Below are positions 1 to 8,005 of a DNA stretch of 64,000 nucleotides, one piece after another. Under the pieces are notes generated by a model, which saw nothing but the letters and a program-made list of their open reading frames with translations, had not been told where the DNA came from and ran no database searches. A program made the position numbers and the translations under genes. The stretch is from DAOUKH01 sp964291475 (GTDB taxonomy: Bacteria; Chloroflexota; Dehalococcoidia; SHYB01): assembly GCA_964291475.2 (NCBI GenBank), contig OZ220056.1, positions 1-64,000 of the forward strand, given 5' to 3'. Numbering within the stretch: position 1 is the first letter of the stretch; each line of letters begins with the position of its first letter.

Positions 1-148
1 GGTCCGCGACCGCGAAGCCCTGCCCCCCGTCGGGGAGGTCCACCAGCCGCGGAGCCTGATCGCGCAGGCGTGCGGGCAGCCGCTCCTGCCACAGGGTTGG
101 CGGCTCCTGCAGATGGTCGTCTGCGGAAACGACTACGCGCTCGCTCAT
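1..148 (-). CDS. amidohydrolase family protein, N-terminal fragment (cut by window edge)
   Basis: The reverse strand reads from an ATG at 148 off the left edge without a stop, giving 49 residues. They begin MSERVVVSADDHLQEPPTLW. This matches the N-terminus of the Amidohydro_2-type TIM-barrel hydrolases found elsewhere in this window, for example ISADSHILEPWEMW in the gene at 34470. The D-x-H element is the first metal-binding motif of that family. The gene is divergent from the acyl-CoA dehydrogenase pair at 266-2567, with 117 bases between. A similar amidohydrolase sits beside a dehydrogenase pair at 34.5-37.9 kb. Substrate unknown; the rest of the gene lies outside the window. Confidence 0.85.
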   Translation of the reverse strand, partial: MSERVVVSADDHLQEPPTLWQERLPARLRDQAPRLVDLPDGGQGFAVAD

Positions 149-218
149 GCTCGCTCCTCACCACGCCGTGCCGCGGGCAGGCCGATTGTAGCAGGGGCGG
201 GCCGGGGGAGCGCCGTTG

Positions 219-224
219 TATAAT
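219..224 (+). promoter_or_regulatory. candidate -10 element (TATAAT)
   Basis: A perfect TATAAT lies 42 bases before the ATG of the acyl-CoA dehydrogenase, in the only gap between two divergent genes. No good -35 box is found at 16-18 bases upstream, so this is a partial match only. Similar isolated TATAAT boxes precede several other genes in the window. Confidence 0.4.
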
Positions 225-265
225 CCCCGCCGGCCCCGTAACAGGACTCCTTGGAGGAACCCGCA

Positions 266-1433
266 ATGGAAATCCGCTTTACCGCCGAACAGGAAGCGTG
301 GCGCGACGAGGTCCGCGCCTTCCTCGACAAAGAGCTCCCGCCCGAGAAGGAGTTCAACCAGGAGTTCGAGGAAGACCCCGATCTCTGGGACTTCGCCCGC
401 GAGTTCACCCGCAAGGTCGGCGAGCAGGGCTGGATCGGCCTGACCTGGCCCAAGGAATACGGCGGCCTCGAACGCACCCCCATCGAGGAAGACGATCATG
501 ATGGAGGAGTTCACCTACCGCGAGGCGCCGATGATCAACATGATCGGCTGGGGCCTCGCCGCGGGCAGCCTCCTCGTCGGCGGCACCCATGAGCAGAAGC
601 TCAAGTTCCTTCCCGCCATCGCCAAGATGGAGACCTTCTGGGCCGAGGGCCTCACCGAGCCCGACGCCGGCTCCGACCTCGCCTCCCTTCAAACCTCCGC
701 CGTCCGCGACGGCGACTACTGGGTCGTCAACGGCCAGAAGACCTACACCACCTGGGGCACCCACGCCGACGTCCTCTACCTCGCCGCCCGCACCAACCCC
801 GACGTCCCCAAGCACAAGGGCATCACCGTCTTCTGTCTCGACCTCTCGCTCCCCGGCATCAGCTTCTCGCCGCTCTTCAACCTCGGAGGCGGACGGCAGA
901 ACCACACCTACCTCGACAACGTCCGCATCCCCAACGACATGATGGTCGGCGAGGAGGGCATGGGCTGGTACTACATCATGAACGCCTTCTACGGCGGGGG
1001 CGGCGGCTACGCCGGCCACTCCAAGTACCAGCGCATGCTCGACGACGTCGTCGCCTACTGCAAGGAGACCACCCGCTACGGCAAGCCCCTGATCAAGGAC
1101 CCCATGGTGCGCCACGAGCTCGCCAACATGGCGATCACCGTCGAGACCCTCAAGCTGCTCACCTACGAAGGCCTGTCGGCGGCAAAGTCGACCGAGCCCC
1201 CGGCCTTCGGCGGCGCCCTCGGCGTGGTCATCACCAAGGAGGCCCAGCCGCTCTTCGCCCAGGCGATCACACGGATCGTCGGGCCGATGAGCCAATTGAA
1301 GAAGGGCAAGTGGGCGCCCATGGCGGGGCACGCCGAGGAATGGTACCGCGGCTCCTTCGCCAACCACGCCGGCGGCACCTCTCAAGTCAAGCGCATGGTC
1401 CTGGCCACCCGCGGCCTCGGCCTCCCGCGATAG
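266..1433 (+). pseudogene. acyl-CoA dehydrogenase, one frameshift near 490
   Basis: FAD-dependent acyl-CoA dehydrogenase that would oxidise an acyl-CoA thioester at the alpha-beta bond. The ATG at 266 follows GGAGG. The first frame (MEIRFTAEQEAWRDEVRAFL to about position 490) gives the N-terminal helical domain. The rest continues from about 498 in another frame, with TEPDAGSDLASL (FAD/substrate motif) and the C-terminal GGTSQVKR. The two parts together span 1168 nt, one more than a multiple of three, so one extra base (or two missing) lies around 485-497. The Glu often seen before GT in the C-terminal loop is Gly here, as in heteromeric family members with the base elsewhere. It is followed ten bases later by a second dehydrogenase, suggesting a two-subunit enzyme. 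The frameshift could be real or a sequence error. Confidence 0.85.
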
Positions 1434-1442
1434 GAGACGGCC

Positions 1443-2567
1443 GTGGACCTCACCTTCAACGAACAGCAGCGCGCAATCCAGCAGACGGCCCGCGACTTCT
1501 TCAGCGCCAACGCCTCCGCCGAGATGGTCCGGGAGCTTGAAGAGAGCGGCCCCGGCTACTCCCAGGAGCTCTGGAAGGAGATGGCAGCCCTCGACTGGCT
1601 CGGCCTCACCTACCCCGAGCAGTACGGCGGCGCGGGCGGCGGCCTCCTCGACCTCTACCCCATCTACGTCGAAATGGGCCGCTCCATCTTCCCCAGCCCC
1701 CACCTCTCCACCGTCGTCCTCGCCGGCGAGACCATCCTCGCCCTCGGCAGCGAGGAGCAGAAGCAGGACATCCTGCCCCGCATCGTCAGGGGCGACCTCG
1801 TCCTGCCCCTCGCCGTCATCGAGCCGACCGGCGAGTACGGCCCCGAGGGCGTCCACACCGCCGCGGCGCCCGACGGCGACGGCTACCGCCTCCGCGGCGC
1901 GAAGAGCCTCGTCCCCTACGCCGAGGCCGCCGAGCAGATCCTGATCGGGGCCCGCACCGGCCCGGGGCGGCTCGACGGCACCCTCTTCCTCGTCGACCCC
2001 CAGGCCGACGGCGTCACCATCGAGGCCATGGACAACATCGCCGGCTACCGCCTCTACGCCGTCACCCTGGAAGACGTCAGCGTCCCCGCGAGCGCCATGG
2101 TCGGCGGACTCAACCAGGCCTACGCCGCCGCCAAGACGGTCGTCGACCGCGCCCGCGTCCTCCAGTGCGCCGAGATCGTCGGCGCCGGAGAGAAGATGCT
2201 CGACTTCGCCGTCGGCTACGCCAAGGACCGCGTCCAGTTCGGCCGCCCCATCGGCCAGTACCAGGCCGTGCAGTACCTCTGCTCCGACATCGCCATCGAC
2301 ATGCACCTCGCCTCCCTGCTCTCCCGCCAGGCCGCCTGGCTCATCGACGAAGGCGAGCCCCACGCCAAAGAGGTCGCCATGGCCAAGGCCCACGCCGGCA
2401 AAGCCGCCCAGCACATGGCCCACCAGGCCCACGAGGTCCACGCCGGCGCCGCCTTCATGCTCGAACACGACCTCCAGCTCTACACCCGCCGCGCCAAGCA
2501 CTGGGAGTTCAACCTCGGCGACACCGCCTACCACGAAGAGCTCGTCGCCCAAGCCCTGGAGGCCTAG
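1443..2567 (+). CDS. acyl-CoA dehydrogenase, second subunit of a pair
   Basis: Intact 374-residue acyl-CoA dehydrogenase starting at GTG 1443, nine bases after the preceding dehydrogenase. It has the N-terminal helical domain (LTFNEQQRAIQQTARDFF), the central beta region and the C-terminal helical bundle with DRVQFGRPIGQYQAVQ. The usual FAD loop T-E-P-x-A-G-S-D is degenerate (EPTGEYG). The C-terminal part (FMLEHDLQLYTRRAKHWEF) resembles the second chains of heteromeric dehydrogenases such as the mycobacterial FadE pairs. I infer that it forms a complex with the upstream chain. Substrate unknown; the neighbouring amidohydrolase suggests degradation of cyclic or aromatic compounds. Confidence 0.88.
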   Translation: MDLTFNEQQRAIQQTARDFFSANASAEMVRELEESGPGYSQELWKEMAALDWLGLTYPEQYGGAGGGLLDLYPIYVEMGRSIFPSPHLSTVVLAGETILALGSEEQKQDILPRIVRGDLVLPLAVIEPTGEYGPEGVHTAAAPDGDGYRLRGAKSLVPYAEAAEQILIGARTGPGRLDGTLFLVDPQADGVTIEAMDNIAGYRLYAVTLEDVSVPASAMVGGLNQAYAAAKTVVDRARVLQCAEIVGAGEKMLDFAVGYAKDRVQFGRPIGQYQAVQYLCSDIAIDMHLASLLSRQAAWLIDEGEPHAKEVAMAKAHAGKAAQHMAHQAHEVHAGAAFMLEHDLQLYTRRAKHWEFNLGDTAYHEELVAQALEA

Positions 2568-2577
2568 AGGTGGCCAA

Positions 2578-3027
2578 CTAACTGGTCTTGGACAATAGGT
2601 GCACTTGCAGCAGCAAGAGCGCCTGCGAGACAGACTCGTCCTTGTGCATCTCAGTGCGTCTCGCCGCCAGGAAGAGGGCCAGCAACTTCGGCACGGGGAA
2701 AATACAACGCCTCGACAAATGCGGCTCCTCCAACGGGGTCTCTTCTTCGGCCTGACTCCATAAGCGAACGACCAGCTCCACGTTGGCGTGATTCGCCTCC
2801 TGCTGATCTTCGGTCAGTCCCGTCGTGAAGTCGATCCCGTGAGGGCTCGAATGGTAGTGCGGAAAGCTCAGAGCCAGGGCCAGCTTCGCTGACCCTTTAC
2901 TGTGATCCGGCTCGGCCCAAGTGCCCCCGTCATCCACGGTGACTTCGTACAGCAGAGCCTTATGCTCGGAGCTGTACCAGAAGGCCGTTGACTCAACGGG
3001 CAATCCATGTGGTTCTTCGACAGCCAT
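2578..3027 (-). CDS. hypothetical protein, downstream partner of the TIR gene
   Basis: 149 residues, not recognised. It begins MAVEEPHGLPVESTAFWYSS and has a mixed, hydrophilic composition with no signal peptide or membrane segment. It starts nine bases after the stop of the TIR-domain gene on the same strand, so the two are probably one operon. Base composition is visibly less GC-rich than the flanking metabolic genes, as for the TIR gene, which suggests joint acquisition. A role as regulator, sensor or immunity partner of the TIR protein is possible but nothing in the sequence proves it. Confidence 0.65.
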   Translation of the reverse strand: MAVEEPHGLPVESTAFWYSSEHKALLYEVTVDDGGTWAEPDHSKGSAKLALALSFPHYHSSPHGIDFTTGLTEDQQEANHANVELVVRLWSQAEEETPLEEPHLSRRCIFPVPKLLALFLAARRTEMHKDESVSQALLLLQVHLLSKTS

Positions 3028-3036
3028 CGAGAAGCC

Positions 3037-3900
3037 CTACTTGAGAATGTCGAACACCATCCATCCGGATGGGTTGCGTCCCCACAACGGGGACGGCGAA
3101 GTATTCCCGACTGTCGGTAAGTAGAGTTGGTTTGCACCTGCAGGGCGAATGGTCAATGCGAACGGCTGCTCTCCGGACACAAGCTGCTGCGCAATAATTT
3201 CGTCTCCCTCTAGGTGGCCTCCCCAGTCCAACCGTACCCGAAGCCGCGCTTCGTCAAGGATGTATTCGAGTTCCTTGTCCCCAGAGACCATCGATACCCA
3301 ATGGCCTGCATCTGATCGAAACGAAAGGAACGAAGACTCCGGTACTTCGCCACGAGCCAATTCCTCTGTGTGGGCTGGCGCCACGTAGAAGACGCCGAAC
3401 TCCCGGCGGACGACACGTGTTGGAGCAGCGTCCGGTTCAGCCGGGACGCTCGGCGAGCCCGCTTCGGCTGTGCTTTCGGCAATTTCGGAGGCTATTTCCT
3501 CTATCGTTAGCGGTGGCGAAACCAAAGCAATCAAATTCGCTAGCGGAGGAGCTTGCTCGAGAACTTCATCCTTGGTGACTCGGTGCCAGACTGGCAGAAT
3601 CACCTTCTCGCCAGACATCTGACGTTCAGTCAACCCGTTCAGCTCATACTGGGTCCAGCGCTTCCGAAAGAAGGAAGGGGAGATTACGACAACTCCGAAG
3701 CGGCTGGATACCAGACCCAAGTCAATCTTCTCGCGTAGACTGTCTCCAACGCGAAGTTCGAATTCGTCGTACCAGACCCTCAGTCCCTTCGCAACCAGCG
3801 CCTTCGCCAATGGGCGAACAAAGTGCTCTTTGTCCTCGGCCGCATGGGATATGAATACGTCGTACTCTTTGTTATGGCTGCCTCGGTTGCCGACGCTCAT
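3037..3900 (-). CDS. TIR-domain protein with an unknown C-terminal domain
   Basis: 287 residues from the ATG at 3900; an in-frame ATG at 3930 is less likely because it lies upstream of a -10-like box. Residues 12-145 are a TIR domain: YDVFISHAAEDKEHFVRPLA, then WYDEFELRVGDSL, then VVVISPSFFRKRWTQYEL with Glu86 in the position of the NADase catalytic glutamate. A linker leads to a C-terminal region of about 125 residues (FGVFYVAPAHTEEL onward) that I do not recognise and that looks beta-rich. Bacterial TIR proteins commonly cleave NAD+ or make signalling nucleotides in phage defence. With the 149-residue downstream gene it forms a small, less GC-rich unit between metabolic genes. A defence role is an inference. 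Confidence 0.85.
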   Translation of the reverse strand: MSVGNRGSHNKEYDVFISHAAEDKEHFVRPLAKALVAKGLRVWYDEFELRVGDSLREKIDLGLVSSRFGVVVISPSFFRKRWTQYELNGLTERQMSGEKVILPVWHRVTKDEVLEQAPPLANLIALVSPPLTIEEIASEIAESTAEAGSPSVPAEPDAAPTRVVRREFGVFYVAPAHTEELARGEVPESSFLSFRSDAGHWVSMVSGDKELEYILDEARLRVRLDWGGHLEGDEIIAQQLVSGEQPFALTIRPAGANQLYLPTVGNTSPSPLWGRNPSGWMVFDILK

Positions 3901-3906
3901 GCCCAC

Positions 3907-3912
3907 AGTATA
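3907..3912 (-). promoter_or_regulatory. candidate -10 box for the TIR gene
   Basis: TATACT on the reverse strand lies about 7 bases before the ATG at 3900. That spacing would give a leaderless or nearly leaderless transcript. No convincing -35 box is visible upstream. Confidence 0.3.
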
Positions 3913-3995
3913 GGACAGCAGGGGAGGCACCCCGCCCCCGCCCCCACCCGCTATAATGCCGCCAGCCCCGCCCTTGCGGGGGCCAGGAGGGCGCC

Positions 3996-4808
3996 GTGAT
4001 CGACCGCTCCATCGCTGATCTGGACGGCAAGACCGCCATCGTCACCGGCGGCGGCCGGGGCATCGGTAAGGGCCTCGCCCTGGGGCTCGCCGCCTTCGGC
4101 GCCAACGTCGTCATCGCCGAGCGCAACCCCGACCTCGCCGACGAGAGCGCCGCCGAGATCACCGCCATGGGCGGGAAGTCGCTGGCCGCGCCCACCGACG
4201 TGCGCGAGTTCGACCAGGTCAAGGCCGCCGTGGACAAGGCCGTCGAGACCTTCGGCGGCGTCGACGTCCTGGTAAACAACGTCGGCGGCGGCTTCCAGGC
4301 CGACTTCCTCCACATGAGCGAACGCGGCTGGGACGCCATCCTCCGCATCAACCTCAAGGCCACCTTCTACTGCACCAAGGCCGTCTCCGAGCGGATGATC
4401 GAGCAGGGCCGCGGAGGCTCCATCATCTCCGTCGCCAGCATCGAGGGCCTCCGCGCCGCCCCCGGCTGGGCCGTCTACGGCGCCTGCAAGGCCGGCATCA
4501 TCAACTTCACCCAGACCATGGCCCTCGAGCTCTCCAAGCACCGCATACGCGTCACCTGCATCTCGCCGGGGCACATCATCACGCCCGGCATCCCCTTCGA
4601 GCACGCCCAGGGCGACGACAACCCCTACGAGCGATCCGTCCCCCTGCAGCGCCTCGGCACCATCGAGGACATGGCCGGCGTCGCCGCCTTCCTCGCCTCC
4701 GACATGTCCGAGTGGGTCACCGGCATCAACATCCCCGTCGACGGCGGCGCCATGGCCGCCCGCGGCTGGGTCCGCGACCACGAAGGCGTCTGGCTCACCA
4801 GCCTCTAG
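3996..4808 (+). CDS. SDR family oxidoreductase
   Basis: 270-residue classical short-chain dehydrogenase, GTG start. It has the Rossmann cofactor motif VTGGGRGIGKGLAL near residue 17, the NNVGGG strand motif, a catalytic Ser in SVASIEG, and YGACKAG (Tyr-x-x-x-Lys). It ends with the family's usual substrate loop and VDGGAMA. It would reduce or oxidise an alcohol/ketone with NAD(P)(H) in the cytosol. It stands between the TIR insert and a GNAT gene 19 bases downstream. The exact substrate cannot be told from sequence. Confidence 0.9.
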   Translation: MIDRSIADLDGKTAIVTGGGRGIGKGLALGLAAFGANVVIAERNPDLADESAAEITAMGGKSLAAPTDVREFDQVKAAVDKAVETFGGVDVLVNNVGGGFQADFLHMSERGWDAILRINLKATFYCTKAVSERMIEQGRGGSIISVASIEGLRAAPGWAVYGACKAGIINFTQTMALELSKHRIRVTCISPGHIITPGIPFEHAQGDDNPYERSVPLQRLGTIEDMAGVAAFLASDMSEWVTGINIPVDGGAMAARGWVRDHEGVWLTSL

Positions 4809-4827
4809 CGCCGCCACGACCTGACCC

Positions 4828-5610
4828 ATGAACGACCCCCGCCCGCCCTCCGGCGAGCCCGCCGTGGCGCTCGTCGCCGAGCTTGACCGCCTCCAGATCC
4901 GGGCCTGGCCCGCCGCCCACGAGGAGACGCTCGGCGGCTGGCGGCTGCGCTTCACCGACGGCGTCACCCGCCGCGCCAACTCCGTTCTGCCCCACGAACC
5001 CGCCCCGCCCGATATCGAGGATGCCCTCGTACGCGTCGAGGCAACCTACGCCGAGCGGGACCTCGACCCCCGGTTCCTCATCTCGCCCGCCGCGTCGCCG
5101 CCAGACCTAGACCCCATCCTGGCCGAGCGCGGCTACGCGCAGGAGGCGACGACCCTGGTGCAGACGGCCGGCCTTCCCCTTCGGCCACTGGCCCTGCCGG
5201 AAGGCATCGAAGTGGAGGTCGGCGACTTCGACGAGGCCTGGTTATCCGCCTACGCCGCGGCCGAGTCTCTAACCCCCGGCGAGGTCGAGGGCCGCCGCGG
5301 CATCCACCGGCGGATACGCGCCGGTGCAGGCTATGCCACCGCCCGCATCGACGGCAAGATCGCCGGCGTGGGCTCCGTCGTCGTCGAGGACGGCTGGGCC
5401 GGCATCCACAACATGGCCACCGCGACCGAGCACCGTCGCCGAGGGGCCGCCCGCGCCGTGCTCAACGCCCTGTTGGCATGGGCCGCTGATCGCGGCGCGA
5501 CGCTTTCTTACCTCGCCGTGGTGGAAACCAACGACGCCGCCCGGGCGCTCTACGAAGGTTCCGGCTACGCCACGGCCTACCGGTACTGGTACCGAGCCAA
5601 GCGCGGGTAG
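4828..5610 (+). CDS. GNAT family N-acetyltransferase
   Basis: 260 residues from the ATG at 4828. The C-terminal part (from about residue 125) is a GNAT fold: the acetyl-CoA pyrophosphate loop is HRRRGAARAVLNALLAWA, followed by LAVVETNDAARALYEGSGY, typical of the last strands. The N-terminal part (LDRLQIRAWPAAHEETLGGW) resembles two-domain GNAT proteins with a degenerate first domain. It would transfer an acetyl group from acetyl-CoA to an amine of unknown identity. It lies 19 bases after the SDR and is convergent with the ArsC-like gene. Confidence 0.85.
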   Translation: MNDPRPPSGEPAVALVAELDRLQIRAWPAAHEETLGGWRLRFTDGVTRRANSVLPHEPAPPDIEDALVRVEATYAERDLDPRFLISPAASPPDLDPILAERGYAQEATTLVQTAGLPLRPLALPEGIEVEVGDFDEAWLSAYAAAESLTPGEVEGRRGIHRRIRAGAGYATARIDGKIAGVGSVVVEDGWAGIHNMATATEHRRRGAARAVLNALLAWAADRGATLSYLAVVETNDAARALYEGSGYATAYRYWYRAKRG

Positions 5611-5625
5611 CTGCCCCCCCCCCGC

Positions 5626-6018
5626 CTACGACTCCGCGATCAGCGCGCGGACCCGCGCCTCGACGTCGTCGCGGATGACCCGGACGCGCTCGATGGGCTG
5701 GCCGTGGGGATCGTCCAGCGCCCAGTCCTCAGCGTCGAGCATGAACGCGGGGCACGCCCCGTCCGCGTAGCAGCCCATTGTGAAGACACGGTCGGCGCGC
5801 CGCGCCATCTCCGGCGTGAGCAGCTTCGGCCGCTGCCCGGTGATATCGAGCCCCCGTTCGCGCATCGCCTCGACGACCACGGGGTTGAGCCCCGCCGTCG
5901 GCTCCGTCCCCGCCGACTCGGCGTCGAGCCGCCCCTCGGAAAGCTCCCGCGCGAACGCCTCCGCCATCTGGCTGCGCCCGCTGTTATGCACGCAGACGAA
6001 CAGAACGCGACGCGTCAC
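5626..6018 (-). CDS. arsenate reductase / low-molecular-weight phosphatase family protein
   Basis: 130 residues starting at a GTG at 6018. The P-loop is VLFVCVHNSGRSQMAEAF near the N-terminus (C-x5-R type: CVHNSGRS), as in thioredoxin-coupled ArsC and related tyrosine phosphatases. A second cysteine occurs in FTMGCYADGACPAF, in the region where ArsC carries its shuttle cysteines. The protein would reduce arsenate to arsenite or hydrolyse a phosphotyrosine-like bond. No ars regulator or efflux gene is adjacent, so arsenic detoxification is likely but not shown by context. It begins 11 bases after the amidohydrolase ends, on the same strand. Confidence 0.85.
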   Translation of the reverse strand: MTRRVLFVCVHNSGRSQMAEAFARELSEGRLDAESAGTEPTAGLNPVVVEAMRERGLDITGQRPKLLTPEMARRADRVFTMGCYADGACPAFMLDAEDWALDDPHGQPIERVRVIRDDVEARVRALIAES

Positions 6019-6029
6019 GCAAACTCCTT

Positions 6030-7220
6030 CTACAAGCGGTAGAAATCGACGGCGTTCCGGCCCCGGATCTTCGCCCGGTCCTCCTCCGAGAGCCTGGCGA
6101 TGTTCTCGTCGAGCATCTGTACGAAGCCGGGATAGAAGGCGTCGGGATGGGGATAGTCCGAGCCCCAGATGATGCGGTCCGCGCCCAGCCACTCCGCCGA
6201 AGGCACCAGCATCGCCTCCTCCGGGTCGAACGAGATCCACCAGTTCCGGCGGAAGTACTCGCTCGGCGTCATCGTCAGATGCGGCAGCGTATGCCCCATG
6301 TACTCGAAACGGCTGTCCAGACGCTCGAGGAAGGGCACCAGCCAGCCGCCGCCGCTCTCCAGCATCCCGAAGTGCAGATCGGGGAAGCGCTCGCAGATGC
6401 CGCCGGTGATGATGCCCATTATCGTGTGCATCCCGTCGACCGGATGGTTGAACGGCGTCCGCATGTACATCCGCTCCGAGTCGGGCCCGATGATGTCGAA
6501 CAGGCTCGCCGACCCGAACATCGAGTCGCCCGGGAACGGGTGGAAGCCGATGGCGACGCCGAGCTCTTCGCACGTCCGCCAGAAGGGGTCGTAGGTGTCG
6601 TGCCACCACTTCACATCGGCGTTGGGCAGCGTATCCCGCAGGAAGACGGCCCGGAAGTTGTGCTCGTCGTAGCAGCGGCGCACCTCCTCGCACGCCGCCT
6701 CGACGTCGTGGATCGCCACGACATTCGTCGCCCCCATCATCCGCTGCGGGTCCTCCGAGCACCACTCCGCCAGCCAATCGTTCAGCGCCCGGTTGACCGC
6801 GATGTGGTAGTCCGAGTCGGGTATCCAGGTCAGCGCCCCCGTGGGGTACATGACCGCGGCGTCGATGCCCTCGTCGTCCATGACCCCGAGCCGCGCCGCC
6901 GACTCGACCGCCCCCGGCGGCAGCGAGCCGTACATGCTCTTCTGTCGCTTCGTCCCGTCGGCCTCACGGGTGCCGCTCACCGCGAGCAGCCCCTGCTGGT
7001 GCTCCTCGCTCTCCCGCGTAAAGACAACGTTCCCGAAGTTGAGGCTGCCCTCGCTGATCCAGTCGCGCCCGCCCCAGTCCTCTGCGCCGTCATCCTTGAC
7101 GATGCGGTGCGGCGCCACCTCCCGGTACTTCGCCTCGATGTACGGCCGCAGGTCCTGCGGCTCCATGTAATGCCCGTCGGCGTCGACCACCTTCAGCCTG
7201 ACCTTCGCTTCCGTCGTCAT
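6030..7220 (-). CDS. amidohydrolase family protein (Amidohydro_2)
   Basis: 396 residues from the ATG at 7220, preceded by a purine-rich AGGAGG-like site; a longer frame to 7340 is out of register with that site. The N-terminal metal motif is VVDADGHYMEPQDL. A central barrel follows with GFHPFPGDSMFG and LESGGGWLVPFLERL, and the C-terminal motif IIWGSDYPHPDAF carries the last metal Asp. Members of this family act on decarboxylation or hydrolysis of aromatic or cyclic acids. It is one of four such genes here. It is co-directional with the ArsC-like gene downstream, 11 bases apart. Confidence 0.9.
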   Translation of the reverse strand: MTTEAKVRLKVVDADGHYMEPQDLRPYIEAKYREVAPHRIVKDDGAEDWGGRDWISEGSLNFGNVVFTRESEEHQQGLLAVSGTREADGTKRQKSMYGSLPPGAVESAARLGVMDDEGIDAAVMYPTGALTWIPDSDYHIAVNRALNDWLAEWCSEDPQRMMGATNVVAIHDVEAACEEVRRCYDEHNFRAVFLRDTLPNADVKWWHDTYDPFWRTCEELGVAIGFHPFPGDSMFGSASLFDIIGPDSERMYMRTPFNHPVDGMHTIMGIITGGICERFPDLHFGMLESGGGWLVPFLERLDSRFEYMGHTLPHLTMTPSEYFRRNWWISFDPEEAMLVPSAEWLGADRIIWGSDYPHPDAFYPGFVQMLDENIARLSEEDRAKIRGRNAVDFYRL

Positions 7221-7390
7221 CCTATTCCTCCTCCAACCGCCCGCTCCCCAACCGAGCGAGCGGCCATCTGCGCCGCCTACTATAGCGGCTGAGCCCGCCG
7301 CCGCGAACCCGTTACCGGCCTCCTTGACCCCCCTTTGCACCCCTCCCTATACTCACTCCACCACCCCCAACCTGCCCCAGAGGGCCCACT

Positions 7391-8005
7391 TTGGATATCA
7401 CGCGCCACGGCCCCCGCTGCTTCCACCTGAAATCGTCCGACCTCACCGTGCTCACCGATCCGGTCGAGGACGGCCGGCCCGCCGACGCGCCCGCCGCCGA
7501 CGTCATCGTCTGGAGCATCGAGGACGACGAAGCGGAGCAGGCCATGGACAAGCCCGCGAAGCGCCGCATTCGCGGCCCCGGCGAGTACGAAATCTCCGGC
7601 GTCTCCATCCATGGCGTGCGCACCTACCGCGACGCCGAAAGAGGCGCCGCCCGCGGCCGCAACACCGCCTACACCCTCTCCATGGACAACGTGCAGGTCT
7701 GCTACCTGGGACGCATCGGGCACCCCCCCACCTCCGACCACGCCTCCGCGCTCGGCGACGTCGACGTCCTCCTCGTCCCCGTCGGCGACGAAGGGCTGGA
7801 CATCGCCGCCGTGGCGGAGACCGTCGGCGTCCTCGAACCCCGCCTCATCGTGCCCATCGGCGCGCCCACGGAGAACGAGCTCGCGGCCGTGGCCAAGGAG
7901 ACCGGCGCAGCCATGCAGCCGCCCGTCGGGACGCTCTCCGTCAGCCGCTCGTCGCTGCCCGCGGAACCCCAGATCGCGGCGCTCTCCACCGGCGGAGAGG
8001 ACTAG
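7391..8005 (+). CDS. metallo-beta-lactamase-fold protein lacking the metal ligands
   Basis: 204 residues, TTG start (MDITRHGPRCFHLKSSDLTV). The layout matches the UlaG-like beta-lactamase family: TDPVEDG, then RGPGEYEISGVSIHGVRTY, then VDVLLVPVGDEG. The three metal-binding elements are all changed. The H-x-H-x-D-H region reads WSIEDDEAE, the HLGD motif reads YLGR, and the late PMH reads PIG. I conclude that it kept the fold but not the zinc hydrolase chemistry. It converges with the large secreted protein, with the last four bases shared. Function unknown. Confidence 0.8.
   Translation: MDITRHGPRCFHLKSSDLTVLTDPVEDGRPADAPAADVIVWSIEDDEAEQAMDKPAKRRIRGPGEYEISGVSIHGVRTYRDAERGAARGRNTAYTLSMDNVQVCYLGRIGHPPTSDHASALGDVDVLLVPVGDEGLDIAAVAETVGVLEPRLIVPIGAPTENELAAVAKETGAAMQPPVGTLSVSRSSLPAEPQIAALSTGGED

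Noticed and set aside
405..2552. Minus-strand frame of 715 codons
   Set aside because: It lies antisense to two well-supported acyl-CoA dehydrogenase genes and has the Val/Gly/Asp-rich composition of a shadow frame in GC-rich DNA.
3952..3957. TATAAT as promoter of the SDR gene
   Set aside because: No -35 box at the correct distance in a C-rich stretch; left out as a feature.
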